Source of the DNA: Rhodobacter sp.
Lineage (GTDB): Bacteria > Pseudomonadota > Alphaproteobacteria > Rhodobacterales > Rhodobacteraceae
Assembly: GCA_020250125.1 (NCBI GenBank)
Contig: JADCEL010000025.1
Span: 26,459-90,458, forward strand
Direction: 5' to 3'
Length of the DNA: 64,000 bases
Part shown: in pieces, positions 26,111 to 36,581 of the stretch
Layout of the letters: each line of letters opens with the position of its first letter
How positions within the stretch are numbered: position 1 is the stretch's first letter
The notes under the pieces: generated by a model
What the model was told of the DNA's origin: nothing
Database searches by the model: none
The model's input: only the letters and a program-made list of their open reading frames with translations
Made by a program: the position numbers and the translations under genes

Positions 26111-26434
26111 TCAGGCGGTTGGTTCGGTTTTCGACATCACCTGGGCGACGGTATGGCGCGGCATGCGCACCTTCACACCTTCGGCAATCTCGACTTCCAG
26201 AACCCCGTCGTCCTGCACCTTCACGACCTTGCCGATGATGCCACCTTGGGTCAGAATCTGGTCGCCGCGCCGCAGCGCCTCGACCATAGCCTTGTGTTCC
26301 TTCAGTTTTTTCTGCTGCGGACGGATCAGCAGGAAATACATGATCGCAAAGATCAGGATCAGCGGCACAAAGCTGGTAAAGGCACCTGCCGCGCCGCCGG
26401 GGGCAGCCTGGGCAAAGGCGGGGGTCACGAACAT
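26111..26434 (-). CDS. yajC: Preprotein translocase subunit YajC
   Basis: 107 residues. One transmembrane helix (about 20-38) is followed by the family signature [17 protein letters not shown] and a small beta-rich domain ([17 protein letters not shown]). It associates with SecDF. The start at 26434 follows AAAGGACG; a longer frame upstream is not conserved. First gene of the yajC-secD-secF run, divergent from serS. Confidence 0.95.
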   Translation of the reverse strand: MFVTPAFAQAAPGGAAGAFTSFVPLILIFAIMYFLLIRPQQKKLKEHKAMVEALRRGDQILTQGGIIGKVVKVQDDGVLEVEIAEGVKVRMPRHTVAQVMSKTEPTA

Positions 26435-26772
26435 GCATCGTCCTTTCGTTGGTCGGGTCCGGGGGATGCCCCCGGTCTGAATTGCGGCGCACCCTATCGC
26501 CGGGGCCGGGGGATGGCAAGGCAACGGGTCGGCGGGATATGTGGCGCGGGGCGGGGCGGGTCAACCGCGTCGGCGGAAGTAAATCCCGCCCGCAGCGCCG
26601 GGGCGATGCGATACCGGGCCGGATCGGGTGCCGGTTCGGGCCGGAGGCGCAGGCGGCGTGCCTGCGCGGCCCTAACCCGCCCCTTGCCGCCACCACCTGC
26701 ACAGCGTGCCCCTTCCACCCACAGGCGCAATCGGGCATATGGGGCCGCGAAGACCGCAAAGGACCCAGACCC

Positions 26773-28062
26773 ATGCATGACATCCGCGCCATCCGCGACA
26801 ACCCCGATGCCTTCGACGCCGCCCTTGCGCGCCGGGGCCTGTCCGGGCTGTCGGCGGAGATTCTGGCGCTGGATGAGGCGCGGCGAACGGCCATCCGGCA
26901 GGCGGAAGAGGCGAAGGCGGCGATCAACAGCCTGTCGAAAGACGCAGGGGCTGCCAAGGCGCAGGGTGATGAGGCGGCGTTTCAGGCGCTGCGCGGGCGG
27001 GTGGCCGACAGCAAGGCGGCGGCAGAAGCCTTTGCGGCTCAGGCGGCGGCGCTGGACATGCAGTTGCGCGACACGCTTCTGACCATTCCCAACCTGCCGC
27101 ATCCCGACGTGCCCGATGGCGCGGACGAGGGGGGTAACGTGGAACTCCGCCGCTGGGGCAGCCCGCGCACCTTCGCCTTTCCGCCGAAGGAACATTTCGA
27201 CATCGCAGGCGTAAAGCCGGGGATGGATTTTGAAACCGCCGCCAGGCTTTCCGGCAGCCGCTTTGTGGTGCTGAAAGGCGCGGTGATCCGCCTGCACCGG
27301 GCGCTGGCGCAATTCATGCTGGACACGCATATCACCGAACACGGTCTGACCGAGGTCTGGACCCCGGTTCTGGTCAAGGAAGAGGCGATGGTCGGCACCA
27401 ACCAACTGCCGAAGTTCGCCGAAGACAGCTATCAGACCACCAATGGCTGGTGGCTGATCCCCACGTCGGAAGTGACCCTGACCAATACCGTCGCGGGCGA
27501 GGTGCTGGAGGCGGCGCAACTGCCGGTCCGGATGACCGCGCATACCCAGTGCTTCCGCTCTGAAGCCGGGTCTGCGGGGCGGGATACCGCCGGAATGCTG
27601 CGCCAGCACCAGTTCGAAAAGGTCGAGATGGTCAGCATCACCACGCCCGAAACCAGCCTGGCCGAACATGACCGCATGACGCGCTGCGCCGAGGCGATCC
27701 TGGAAAAGCTGGGCCTGCCCTATCGCACCGTGCTGCTGTGCGCCGGTGACATGGGCTTTGGCGCGCAGAAGACCCATGACCTGGAGGTGTGGCTGCCCGG
27801 GCAGAACACCTACCGCGAGATCAGTTCCGTATCGGTCTGCGGCGATTTTCAGGCGCGGCGGATGAATGCGCGCTATCGCGCCGCAGGCGGCAAGCCGGAG
27901 TTTGTGCATACGCTGAACGGGTCCGGTCTGGCGGTGGGGCGCACGCTGATTGCGGTGCTGGAAAACGGCCAGCAGGAAGACGGATCGGTCGATCTGCCGC
28001 CCATCCTGGTGCCCTATCTGGGTGGCAAGACACGGATTGCGCCAGACGGGACGTTGCAGTGA
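26773..28062 (+). CDS. serS: Seryl-tRNA synthetase
   Basis: 429-residue class II synthetase. The N-terminal coiled-coil tRNA-binding arm spans about 25-105. Motif 2 is in [18 protein letters not shown], and motif 3 is [18 protein letters not shown]. The start [18 protein letters not shown] is standard; the frame is open upstream but unconserved. The stop overlaps the GTG start of the next gene (GTGA). Confidence 0.97.
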   Translation: MHDIRAIRDNPDAFDAALARRGLSGLSAEILALDEARRTAIRQAEEAKAAINSLSKDAGAAKAQGDEAAFQALRGRVADSKAAAEAFAAQAAALDMQLRDTLLTIPNLPHPDVPDGADEGGNVELRRWGSPRTFAFPPKEHFDIAGVKPGMDFETAARLSGSRFVVLKGAVIRLHRALAQFMLDTHITEHGLTEVWTPVLVKEEAMVGTNQLPKFAEDSYQTTNGWWLIPTSEVTLTNTVAGEVLEAAQLPVRMTAHTQCFRSEAGSAGRDTAGMLRQHQFEKVEMVSITTPETSLAEHDRMTRCAEAILEKLGLPYRTVLLCAGDMGFGAQKTHDLEVWLPGQNTYREISSVSVCGDFQARRMNARYRAAGGKPEFVHTLNGSGLAVGRTLIAVLENGQQEDGSVDLPPILVPYLGGKTRIAPDGTLQ

Positions 28063-28784
28063 CCGGCCCCGCGCTGCGCCCCAAGCCGGTCCTTGTGCTG
28101 CTGATGGCGCTGGCCTTTGGCCTGTCGCCCCTGCTGACGCCGGATTTCCGGGGCTATGACGCAACGCAGTTTCCGGTTCGCCTTGACGCCCCGGCGATCC
28201 TGCCGGCGGGCTATGCCTTTGGCATCTGGGGGCTGATCTATCTGTGGCTGGTCCTGCATGCCGGGTTCGGTCTGTGGCGGCGCGCGGATGATCCCACCTG
28301 GGATGGTGTGCGCGCGCCCCTGATCCTGTCGCTGGCGGTCGGGGCGGTGTGGCTTTACGTCGCGGTGCGCGACCCGGTCTGGGCCAGCGTGCTGATTGCG
28401 GTCATGCTGGCGGGCGCGCTGGTGGCGCTGCTGCGCGCGCCCGGCGTTCCTGACCGCTGGCTGCTGCTGGCCCCGCTGGCGGTCTATGCGGGCTGGCTGA
28501 GTGCGGCCACCGGCGTGTCGCTGGGCGTGCTGCTGGCGGGCTTTGGCTGGCTGCCCGACACGGGCGCGGCGGTGGTCCTGCTGGTCAGCGTGCTGGTGCT
28601 GGCGGTATCGGTGCAGCTGCGGCTGGGCCGGGCGCCGGAATACGGGCTGACTGTGGTCTGGGCTTTGGTTGCCGTCTGTGTGCGCAACGGCGCGGAAAAC
28701 CTTGCGGTCACCGCGCTGGCTGCGGCGGGCTGCGCGGTGATGCTGGCGGCAGCCTGGCGGGTGCGGCAGGGCAGATCGCCTTAA
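28059..28784 (+). CDS. TspO/MBR-like (tryptophan-rich sensory protein-like) membrane protein
   Basis: 241 residues from a GTG start that overlaps the serS stop, so probably coupled to it. Six or seven hydrophobic helices with little outside the membrane. The segment [19 protein letters not shown] resembles the IWGLIY motif of TspO-related proteins, but the protein is longer than classical TspO (about 160) and the family call is from this motif only. Ligand unknown. Confidence 0.6.
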   Translation: MTGPALRPKPVLVLLMALAFGLSPLLTPDFRGYDATQFPVRLDAPAILPAGYAFGIWGLIYLWLVLHAGFGLWRRADDPTWDGVRAPLILSLAVGAVWLYVAVRDPVWASVLIAVMLAGALVALLRAPGVPDRWLLLAPLAVYAGWLSAATGVSLGVLLAGFGWLPDTGAAVVLLVSVLVLAVSVQLRLGRAPEYGLTVVWALVAVCVRNGAENLAVTALAAAGCAVMLAAAWRVRQGRSP

Positions 28785-28817
28785 CTTCCCCCAGAAAGCA
28801 TTGATTCCCTTGTCTTC

Positions 28818-28994
28818 TTGACGGATTTGACCCGCGTCAAATCCGTCCGCGCCTGCCTGCCCGTGGCAGGCGCGTTCGCGCCCGCCCAGTCAGGCGCGGA
28901 CGGATTATCTGCCGTGGCGCACGCGGCAGGCCCCTTGCCTGCGGGCTTGCGCCCTTCGGCAACCGGACCCGGCAAACGTCCACTGGACGTTTGC
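28818..28994. repeat. Cluster of nested hairpins between convergent genes
   Basis: Several perfect inverted repeats lie in 175 bases: GACGGATTTGAC / GTCAAATCCGTC (28820-28847, 4-base loop); CGCGCCTGCC / GGCAGGCGCG (28848-28874); AATCCGTCCGCGCCTG at 28840-28855 repeated as its complement at 28891-28906; and GCAAACGTCCA / TGGACGTTTGC (28972-28994). The first three share bases and so would compete. They sit between the convergent TspO-like gene and der and may serve as a bidirectional terminator. Confidence 0.75.
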
Positions 28995-29017
28995 TTTCGG
29001 GTCCTCTGAACGCCGCG

Positions 29018-30487
29018 TCACTCGCCCGTATTCCGTTCCATATGCTTGCGCAGCCGGGACGGGGTGTGGAACTTGCGGTCCTTGAACGGGTTCTTGTCGC
29101 CCTGCCCGCGCAGGGTGATGCGGATCGGCGTGCCGGGCATGTCGAAATGGTCGCGCAGCCCGTTGACCAGGTAGCGGCGGTAGCTTTCGGGCAAAAGATC
29201 GGGGTGCGAACACATCGCGACAAAGCCCGGCGGGCGGGTCTTCACCTGGGTCATGTAGCGCAGCCTGATGCGCCGTCCGCCGGGGGCGGGCGGGGGATGC
29301 GCCTCGGTCATGGCACCCAGCCAGGTGTTCAGCCGCGCCGTCGGGATGCGCATGTTCCAGATGTCATGCGCCTTCAGGATCGCCGCATGGAGCCGGTCCA
29401 GACCGCGCCCCGTCCTGGCCGAAACTGTGACCAGCGGCGCCCCGCGCAGCTGCGGCAGCAGGCGTTCGAACATCTCGCGCAGTTCGGCCAGCTTTTCCTG
29501 CTTTTCGCCCTCGAGATCCCATTTGTTCACGGCAATCACCACGGCGCGGCCTTCGGTTTCGGCATAATCGGCGATGCGCAGGTCCTGCTGTTCAAACGGT
29601 GTGCCGACATCCAGAAGAACGACCACCACTTCGGCAAAGCGCACCGCGCGCAGGCCGTCGGCCACGGAAAGCTTTTCCACCTTGTCGCTGATCCGCGCCT
29701 TTTTGCGCATCCCGGCGGTGTCAAAAATCCGGATCGGGGTTCCCATCCAGTCGGCCCGGATTGAGATTGCATCGCGGGTGATGCCGGCCTCGGGGCCGGT
29801 CAGCATCCGCTCTTGGCCCAGGATCCGGTTGATCAGCGTCGACTTGCCCGCATTCGGGCGGCCGATGACGGCAATCTGCAGCGGCCGCTTTTCAGTGGGC
29901 CTGTGGGCATCCGGATCGGCACCGGCCCCGGCCTCGTCTTCGGACAGGTCCAGATCGACCTGCGGCGCATCCCGGGCGGCGCGCTCGGCAAATTCCTGGC
30001 CGATGGGGCGCAGGATATGGTACAGATCGTCAATCCCTTCGCCATGTTCGGCCGACAGGCGCAGCGGGTCGCCCAGACCCAGCGCATAGACCTCCAGCGC
30101 GGCCGATTCGCCCGCCTTGCCTTCGGACTTGTTCACGCCGACGATGACGCGGGCATTCTTCTTGCGCAGAATCCCGGCAAAGACCTGATCGGCGGCGGTG
30201 ACGCCGACGCGACCGTCGATCAGGAACAGGCAGACGTCCGCCATGTCCACCGCGCGTTCGGTCAGCCGCCGCATCCGGCCCTGCAGGCTGTCATCGGTCA
30301 CATCTTCCAGCCCGGCGGTGTCGATCACGGTAAAGCGCAGGTCAAGGATGCGGGCGTCCCCCTCGCGCAGATCGCGGGTAACGCCGGGCTGGTCATCAAC
30401 CAGTGCCACCTTGCGCCCGACAAGCCGGTTGAACAGGGTGGATTTGCCGACGTTGGGACGTCCGACAATGGCAAGGGTAAAGCTCAT
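29018..30487 (-). CDS. der: GTPase Der (EngA), ribosome assembly factor
   Basis: 489-residue double GTPase needed for 50S subunit maturation. Two G domains are clear: [16 protein letters not shown] near residue 10 and [16 protein letters not shown] near residue 210, each with downstream DTAG and NKxD-type motifs (NKSEG, NKWDLEG). A C-terminal KH-like domain follows. The ATG at 30487 is chosen over a GTG three bases upstream because GGAGG lies five bases before it. Last gene of yfgM-bamB-der. Confidence 0.96.
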   Translation of the reverse strand: MSFTLAIVGRPNVGKSTLFNRLVGRKVALVDDQPGVTRDLREGDARILDLRFTVIDTAGLEDVTDDSLQGRMRRLTERAVDMADVCLFLIDGRVGVTAADQVFAGILRKKNARVIVGVNKSEGKAGESAALEVYALGLGDPLRLSAEHGEGIDDLYHILRPIGQEFAERAARDAPQVDLDLSEDEAGAGADPDAHRPTEKRPLQIAVIGRPNAGKSTLINRILGQERMLTGPEAGITRDAISIRADWMGTPIRIFDTAGMRKKARISDKVEKLSVADGLRAVRFAEVVVVLLDVGTPFEQQDLRIADYAETEGRAVVIAVNKWDLEGEKQEKLAELREMFERLLPQLRGAPLVTVSARTGRGLDRLHAAILKAHDIWNMRIPTARLNTWLGAMTEAHPPPAPGGRRIRLRYMTQVKTRPPGFVAMCSHPDLLPESYRRYLVNGLRDHFDMPGTPIRITLRGQGDKNPFKDRKFHTPSRLRKHMERNTGE

Positions 30488-30544
30488 CACGCCCTCCGCG
30501 GGCCGGTTTGGCAGTCAGGCGAATGGCCCTACACGCAACGCCGC

Positions 30545-31882
30545 CTAACGGAAAGCGTGAAGTTGCCCTTCCGCCCCGACGACGTAAACCGCACCCCCCG
30601 CCGCAATGGGCGGTGCCGCCGCTCCGCCCGGTATCTCAAGCGATCCGGCAAGGCTGCCATCGGTGGGGCTGAAGAACCGCAGCAGCCCGTCGGACGAGGC
30701 GATGACAACCCGCCCCCCCGCCAGAACCGGCCCGTAATGGGCGAAAATCGCCTTGCGCCTGTTGGGCCTGTCGTTGACGAAATAGGGCAGTTCAACCTGC
30801 CAGATCACCTCGCCGGTGGCGGCATCAAGGCGCAGCAGGCGGGCCTCGTCATTCACCAGAAAGATCGACCCGCCGCCGACGGCCACCGTGGTGGTGGCCC
30901 CTTCGACGGCGGCCCAGATCTGTTCCCCCGACCGGGTATCCAGCGCAACAAGGCGTCCGCTGGCATTGCCGACATAGGTGACAGGCCCGGCCACGACCGG
31001 ATCGGCGCTGATTTCGGAAACCATGCCATAGGCCCGGCCCAGACGCCGGCCGGCCACCGGGGCCCGCCACACTTCGACGCCGCTCTTGCGCAGCGCGCCA
31101 ACCAGTTGGCCGCTTGGGAAGGGAAGAAGAACAAGACCGTCGGCGACGGCCGGCCCTGCCCCGCCCAGCCGGCCGGGCGTCGAGGGTGCCGCCGGAATCT
31201 CCCAGCGCAGACGCCCGTCCGAGGTGGTCACCGCCCAGGCCGAATTGTCATCGCCGACGACATAGACAATGCCCTCGGCAACGGTCGGCGCGCTGGTGAT
31301 CGGGGCAAGAAAGCGCTGCCGCCAGACAATCGCACCCGTGGCCGGATCCAGCGCCACCAATTCGCCGAACACGGTGGTGACAAAAACCTTGCCATCGCCA
31401 AAAGCCAGACCGCCGCCCGACAGTTCGGACCCGTCGTCGTTCGCGGGCACCAGACTGACCTGCCAAAGGGTCGCACCCGCCGTCGAGGTTGCCGTAACGG
31501 TGGCGCGGGAATCCAGCGTGAAGACCCGCCCCCCCGCCACGACCGGCGTCGTGGATATCCGGTTCCGGCGCGAGTTGCCTTCACCGATACCGGCGGTCCA
31601 GACCCGGACGGGCTGTGCGGACAGGGCCACATGCGGGGCCAGGTGGCGCGCATTGCTGCCCCGGTGGGTCCAATCGGCATTCACGACGGGGGATGGCAGG
31701 CTGATCGGGACGCTGCGGTTCTGGATGACGCCGTCTGTCGGCGCAGGCGCGCCTTCCGTCGGAATGCTGGCGTCCAGCGGGGTGCGGACATCAAAGCGTT
31801 CGCCCGGAAGGATCACTTCCCGTTCGGCGCAGCCTGCCAGCAGGCCAGCCAGGGCAAGTCCCGCAACCAGAGCCTTCCGCAT
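30545..31882 (-). CDS. bamB: Outer membrane assembly lipoprotein BamB (PQQ-like propeller)
   Basis: 445 residues. The lipoprotein signal MRKALVAGLALAGLLAGC places the protein at the periplasmic side of the outer membrane. It is followed by PQQ-like beta-propeller blades, seen as repeated G.vfa.D..G...W strings such as VVIASSDGLLRFFSPTDG and AGGAVYVVGAEGQLHAF. BamB scaffolds the BAM complex that inserts beta-barrel proteins. The yfgM-bamB-der order is shared with E. coli, which supports this over other PQQ-repeat proteins. Confidence 0.9.
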   Translation of the reverse strand: MRKALVAGLALAGLLAGCAEREVILPGERFDVRTPLDASIPTEGAPAPTDGVIQNRSVPISLPSPVVNADWTHRGSNARHLAPHVALSAQPVRVWTAGIGEGNSRRNRISTTPVVAGGRVFTLDSRATVTATSTAGATLWQVSLVPANDDGSELSGGGLAFGDGKVFVTTVFGELVALDPATGAIVWRQRFLAPITSAPTVAEGIVYVVGDDNSAWAVTTSDGRLRWEIPAAPSTPGRLGGAGPAVADGLVLLPFPSGQLVGALRKSGVEVWRAPVAGRRLGRAYGMVSEISADPVVAGPVTYVGNASGRLVALDTRSGEQIWAAVEGATTTVAVGGGSIFLVNDEARLLRLDAATGEVIWQVELPYFVNDRPNRRKAIFAHYGPVLAGGRVVIASSDGLLRFFSPTDGSLAGSLEIPGGAAAPPIAAGGAVYVVGAEGQLHAFR

Positions 31883-31922
31883 CTTCCTCTCCCCGGCGCC
31901 GCGACGGAACGGGCGCGCCCCG

Positions 31923-32570
31923 TCAGTTGGTTGCAGGTTTTCCACCCAGCGCGACAATCATCTGCCCGGCCCGGCGGCGCAGGCCGGATGTTGCCTGCTG
32001 ATCCTGGCGCAGGGCCTCCAGCGCGGTGATCGCGGCATCGGCTTCGCCGGTTTCGACCAGAAGCAGCGCCATCTGTTCCAGCGCCAGCGTGCGGTAGGGC
32101 CGCCCCGGTTCCGCGATGGGTTCCAGCAGCGCGCGGCGGTCGGCTGCGGGCAGGTCCGCCCCGGCGACGATCACGCGGCGCAGAACCGCCAGGTCACGGT
32201 AACTGGCGGGAAGCGTCGCGTCACCGGCAACCAGGGTCAGGGCCGCCAGTGCAGCGGCCTTGTCGGTTTCGGGGTCAGTTGATTGCAGCAGGCCCAGCAG
32301 GGCCCGCCGCTGGCCCGGCGCCTCAACAGCGGCCAGGGCCGTGCTGCGGGCGGCAGGGTCATCCTGGTCCAGCGCATCCAGCACGGCATCGCCGAAGGCT
32401 TCGGACCCGGCCTGTTTCGCGGCAAGCTGGTATTCGCGGTAGGCCGCCCCGCCCACGATCATCAGAACCGACACGATCCCGATCCAGCCATAGCGGCGGA
32501 AATAGCCGAAAAGCTTGTCGCGCCGAACCTCTTCGGTCACTTCGTCGATGAAACTTTCCGGGTTGCTCAC
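31923..32570 (-). CDS. YfgM-like TPR protein
   Basis: 215 residues. A cytoplasmic N-terminus SNPESFIDEVTEEVRRDKL is followed by one membrane helix (about 27-44) and a periplasmic alpha-helical TPR-like region. YfgM family members associate with the Sec translocon and periplasmic chaperones. First gene of the three-gene run with bamB and der, 40 bases upstream of bamB. Confidence 0.85.
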   Translation of the reverse strand: MSNPESFIDEVTEEVRRDKLFGYFRRYGWIGIVSVLMIVGGAAYREYQLAAKQAGSEAFGDAVLDALDQDDPAARSTALAAVEAPGQRRALLGLLQSTDPETDKAAALAALTLVAGDATLPASYRDLAVLRRVIVAGADLPAADRRALLEPIAEPGRPYRTLALEQMALLLVETGEADAAITALEALRQDQQATSGLRRRAGQMIVALGGKPATN

Positions 32571-32663
32571 GCAGGCCTCCGTGGTTTTGCAGTGTCATAC
32601 TTGCGCGCCGCCCGCCGCGCAACCCCGGCACCCCAAGGCCGGCCCGGCACCGGGCGGTCTGGC

Positions 32664-34502
32664 TCAGGCGGCGCGTGCGGCCTCTTCCTCCGATGACTGG
32701 CGTGCCCACATCGCGGCATAGCGCCCGCCACGGACCAGAAGCGCCTCGTGCTGCCCCTCTTCCACGATATGGCCGTCTTCCAGCACGATGATGCGGTCGG
32801 CATCAACGATGGTGGACAGACGATGCGCGATGGTGATCACGCTGCGCCCCTGCCCCATCGCCTTCAGGCTGTCCTGGATGTCGCGCTCGGTCTGGGTGTC
32901 CAGCGCGCTGGTCGCCTCGTCCAGCAGCAGAATCGGCGGGTTCTTCAGCAGGGTGCGGGCGATGCCGACGCGCTGTTTTTCACCCCCCGACAGCTTCAGC
33001 CCGCGTTCGCCGACCGTGGTCCGGTAACCGTCCGGCAGGGACAGGATGAAGTCATGAATCTTTGCGGCCCGTGCGGCCGCCTCAACCGCGTCTTGCCCGG
33101 CATCGGGGTTGCCATAGGCGATGTTGTAATAGACCGTGTCGTTGAACAGCACCGTATCCTGCGGCACCACCCCGATCTGCGCGTGCAGGCTGTCTTGCGT
33201 CACGTCGCGCAGGTCCTGGCCGTCAATCCGGATCGCCCCGGCGGTGACATCGTAAAAGCGGAACAGAAGCCGCCCGATGGTGGACTTGCCAGAGCCCGAG
33301 GGGCCGACAAGGGCAATCGTCTCGCCGGGTCCGGCGCGCAGCGAGATGCCCTTCAGGATCTGGCGGCTGTCCTCGTAGCCGAACTCGACCCCGTCGAACA
33401 CAATCTCGCCCGCCGTCACCCGCAGGGCCGTGGCCCCCGGCTTGTCGGTAACCTCGGCAGGCTGCGACAGAAGGCCGAACATATCCCCCATATCGACCAG
33501 GGCCTGCCGGATTTCGCGGTAGACCGTGCCCAGAAACCCAAGCGGCAGGGTGATCTGGATCATGTAGGCGTTGACCATGACGAAATCGCCCACCGTCAAT
33601 GTGCCGTTCTGCACCCCCACGGCGGCCATGACCATCACCAGAATCAGACCCGTGTTGATGATGAAGGCCTGCCCGCCGTTGAGGAAACTCAGAGACAGGC
33701 CGGTCTTGACCGCAGCCGTCTCATAGCGTTGCATGGCACCGTCATAGCGCTGCGCCTCGCGCGCCTCGGCCCCGAAATACTTCACTGTCTCGAAGTTCAG
33801 CAGGCTGTCGATGGCCTTCTGGTTGGCATCGGTGTCCTGGTCATTCATCTCGCGGCGGATCTTCACGCGCCATTCGGTGACGCGGAAGGTGAAGGCGATA
33901 TAGACCATGACGGTGACCAGAACGACCGCCATGTATTGCCAGCCGAACAGCGTCCAGAAGATGCCCGCCACCAGCAAAAGTTCCAGGATCAGCGGCCCGA
34001 TGGAAAACAGCATGAAGCGCAGCAGAAAATCGACACCCTTCACCCCGCGTTCGATCACGCGGCTCAGCCCGCCGGTCTTGCGGGTGATGTGATAGCGCAT
34101 CGACAGACGGTGGATATGGGTAAAGGTTTCCAGCGCGAGCGCCCGCAGCGCCCTTTGCCCGACGCGCACGAAAATCGCATCGCGCAATTCGTTGAAGGCA
34201 ACCGCCCCAAGCCGGGCCACACCGTATGCCACCGTCAGCCCGACCGCGCCATAGACCAGCAGCCAGGCATCGTCGCGCTGTTGCTTTGCAAGCGCGTCCA
34301 CCGCGACCTTGTAGAGATAGGGCGTGGTGACCGAGATCAGCTTGCCCGCCACCAGCGCCATCAGCGCCAGCACGACGCGCCGCTTGACCCAGGCCTGCCC
34401 GTCAGGCCACAGATAGGGCAGCACCCGGCGGATGGTCTGCATCCCGCTTGTGGGCCGGTCTGCCGCATCTGCGCCGGTCGCGGCGGTGGTTGCCTTGCGC
34501 AT
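32664..34502 (-). CDS. Atm1/ABCB7-type ABC exporter
   Basis: 612 residues, a half-transporter with a six-helix ABC type IV exporter domain (about 35-330) and a nucleotide-binding domain: Walker A GPSGSGKST, signature LSGGEKQRVGIARTLL, Walker B ILLLDEATSALD. The stretches SRVIERGVKGVDFLLRFM and ETVKYFGAEAREAQRYD are typical of the Atm1 subgroup, which exports glutathione-linked sulfur or metal species. The start at 34502 follows AAAGGG with six bases between; an upstream methionine would add 27 unconserved residues. The divergent neighbour is a broken ArsR-like gene. Confidence 0.9.
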   Translation of the reverse strand: MRKATTAATGADAADRPTSGMQTIRRVLPYLWPDGQAWVKRRVVLALMALVAGKLISVTTPYLYKVAVDALAKQQRDDAWLLVYGAVGLTVAYGVARLGAVAFNELRDAIFVRVGQRALRALALETFTHIHRLSMRYHITRKTGGLSRVIERGVKGVDFLLRFMLFSIGPLILELLLVAGIFWTLFGWQYMAVVLVTVMVYIAFTFRVTEWRVKIRREMNDQDTDANQKAIDSLLNFETVKYFGAEAREAQRYDGAMQRYETAAVKTGLSLSFLNGGQAFIINTGLILVMVMAAVGVQNGTLTVGDFVMVNAYMIQITLPLGFLGTVYREIRQALVDMGDMFGLLSQPAEVTDKPGATALRVTAGEIVFDGVEFGYEDSRQILKGISLRAGPGETIALVGPSGSGKSTIGRLLFRFYDVTAGAIRIDGQDLRDVTQDSLHAQIGVVPQDTVLFNDTVYYNIAYGNPDAGQDAVEAAARAAKIHDFILSLPDGYRTTVGERGLKLSGGEKQRVGIARTLLKNPPILLLDEATSALDTQTERDIQDSLKAMGQGRSVITIAHRLSTIVDADRIIVLEDGHIVEEGQHEALLVRGGRYAAMWARQSSEEEAARAA

Positions 34503-34603
34503 CGAAGACCCTTTCCCGGCACCATCCCCCGCAGAGGTGCCGCTGATCCGGGCACGGTCCTGGGGTATCGGTCGATTGTTCAACGATTTTCAGTATTTGA
34601 AGC

Positions 34604-34938
34604 ATGGAGCGAAGTAAAGTCCCGGCGGCCCTGGCGGCACTTGCCAATGACAGGCGGCGGGTGCCTTGTCTGCCTGCTGATGCCCTGGGTGAAACCGGGC
34701 TGTCTGCCGGACAGATCAGCCGGCATCTTGGGATGACCCCGCTGCGGCTGTCGTTCCATCTGGCGGCCCTGGGCCGGGCCGGGCTGATCGCGGTCACGCC
34801 GCGCGTCCCGCACTGTCTTCTGCACGGCCGACCTTCGCGGGCCGGGCCAGACCACCGGCTGCCTGCCGCGCGACCGCAGCTTGGACCACACCGGGGTCCG
34901 GGCCTGCCGCCGGTCCCCTGCGTCAGGGCAATTCGCCC
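34604..34938 (+). pseudogene. ArsR-family regulator remnant
   Basis: The plus frame opens MERSKVPAALAALANDRRR and has a clear winged-helix core, LSAGQISRHLGMTP and LSFHLAALGRAGLI, as in ArsR repressors. After that core the frame drifts into unconserved sequence and runs into the convergent LysM gene, while a shifted frame reads TADLRGPGQTTGCLPRD, like the family's usual C-terminal end. Residues between the N-terminus and the helix (VPCLPAD) also look displaced. This suggests frameshifts in an old metal-responsive repressor, perhaps of the divergent Atm1-type gene. A diverged but working short regulator cannot be excluded. Confidence 0.4.
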
Positions 34939-36468
34939 CTACGGCACCGGTGTGCGAAGCGGAACGTTGAAGACCTGCCCCGGATAGATCAGGTCAGGAT
35001 CACCGATCATCTGCCTGTTCGCCTCGTAGACCTGCACATACAGCAGACCGCTGCCGTAGTTCTGCCTGGCAATCCCCCACAGCGTGAAACCCGGCTGGAC
35101 GGTGATCTTGGCGGCCATCGGCGCATCGGCCCCGTCCGGTGCGGCGGCGGCCAGAACTTCGGGCGATTCGCGCTGAAAGGGCGTTTCATAGCGCGACAGC
35201 ACCTTGCCCTGCGCATCAAGCTGGTCGGCGCGCAAAAGGTACTTGCCGGCCGCCACGGCGGGAAGTGTTGCGCCCCAGGTCCCGTCCGGCGCGACCCCGG
35301 TATCCATCAGCGGCTGGTTGTCAAGGTAAAGGCGCACAAATCCCCCGGATTGCCCGCGACCCGTCAGCTGCACATCCCCCCCGGCCGAATACGAGATGGC
35401 GTCAATCGTGACATTGCGCGGGTCAATATCCTCGCCGCCGGCGGCTTGCAGCACCCTGACCCCGCCTTCACCCAGCAACAGCGCCGCCTGGGGGGCAGGT
35501 TCAGGCGCAGCAGCGGACGCCTCTTCGGTGGCAGGTGCCGGGGCGGCGGGTGCGGGGGCGGCAGGCGCAGGGGCAGCGGGTGCCGGGGCGGCGGCTGCCG
35601 GATCTGCCGCCGCAACCGTTCCGGCGGCGGACTCCGCCGGGGGGGTGGTGGCCTTTTCTGCCGTCCCGACTTCGGCGGCGGGGTCTGGGGCAGCGGCGGC
35701 CGGGTCAGCGGCATCGGCCAGGGCGGCGGGCGGCGCCTGCGCTGTGGGGGCAAGGATCACAGACTCGGACGAGGTCAGCGTCCGCCCGTCCGCCAGCACC
35801 GATTGCAGCGTGACGATGCGCGGCACCGCACCGGGCGGCAGGGTGAACAGGGACACAAACTTGCCCTGCGCATCCGCCGTGGTGCTGGCCGCCTGCGCCC
35901 CATCGACCAGAACCAGAACCGCCGAGCGCGGCTCTGCCCGACCCGCGATCACGGCATCACCTGCGGGCGAAACGCGCACGACATCAAAGCCGGGCAAGGC
36001 AGGTTCCGCAGCGGCGGGGCCGGGGTCCGGCGCGTCAGCGGCGCTTTCGGCGGCAGGATTTGCAGCCGCATCGGGTTCCGGGGCCGGGGCGGCGGCGACA
36101 TCGGGTTCCGGGGGTGCAGTCGCGGCAGGGGCCGGGGCTGCGGCCGTCTGGGTCTCCGTCACGGCAGGGGCCGGGGCTGCGGCCTTCTGGGTCTCCGTCA
36201 CGGCTAGGGCCGGGGCTGCGGTGGCAGCGGGTTCCGGGGTTGCGGTCGCGGCAGGGGCCGGGGCTGCGGTGGCAGCGGGCGCGGGGGGTGCAGTCGCGGC
36301 GGGGGCCGGGGTTGCGGCCGTCTGGGGGGCCGTCACGGCAGGCGCAGGGGCAGGCGCAGGCCCGGTCAGCCCCATCCACAGGGCGGCTGCGGCCGCTGCG
36401 GCCACCGCAGCCCCACCCCCGATCCACAGGGCGCGCGCGCTGCTGCCCCCGTCTTTCCACGCCGTCAT
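34939..36468 (-). CDS. Ala/Pro-rich LysM-domain protein
   Basis: 509 residues. A membrane helix near the N-terminus (about 14-33) is followed by a long low-complexity Ala/Pro/Thr region with repeats of the type [13 protein letters not shown]. Two Ig-like/adhesin-like segments follow (around [18 protein letters not shown] and [19 protein letters not shown]), separated by a second Ala/Pro linker. The C-terminus is a LysM domain ([13 protein letters not shown] ... [11 protein letters not shown]), so the protein should reach peptidoglycan. GGGGAG before the ATG at 36468 supports the start. Confidence 0.85.
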   Translation of the reverse strand: MTAWKDGGSSARALWIGGGAAVAAAAAAALWMGLTGPAPAPAPAVTAPQTAATPAPAATAPPAPAATAAPAPAATATPEPAATAAPALAVTETQKAAAPAPAVTETQTAAAPAPAATAPPEPDVAAAPAPEPDAAANPAAESAADAPDPGPAAAEPALPGFDVVRVSPAGDAVIAGRAEPRSAVLVLVDGAQAASTTADAQGKFVSLFTLPPGAVPRIVTLQSVLADGRTLTSSESVILAPTAQAPPAALADAADPAAAAPDPAAEVGTAEKATTPPAESAAGTVAAADPAAAAPAPAAPAPAAPAPAAPAPATEEASAAAPEPAPQAALLLGEGGVRVLQAAGGEDIDPRNVTIDAISYSAGGDVQLTGRGQSGGFVRLYLDNQPLMDTGVAPDGTWGATLPAVAAGKYLLRADQLDAQGKVLSRYETPFQRESPEVLAAAAPDGADAPMAAKITVQPGFTLWGIARQNYGSGLLYVQVYEANRQMIGDPDLIYPGQVFNVPLRTPVP

Positions 36469-36581
36469 GCGGGCTCCCCTGCCGCTGTCATCGCCGGGCC
36501 TGTGCCGGCCCGTGCTTGTCCTTGTCACAGAAACCCCGATATCTGGGGGCAACGCAACTGATTTCAGGAAGTCGCCCCGCC

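Noticed and set aside
26494..28164. 556-codon minus-strand frame antisense to serS
   Set aside because: serS is unambiguous on the plus strand; the antisense product is His/Arg/Gln-rich without conserved blocks.
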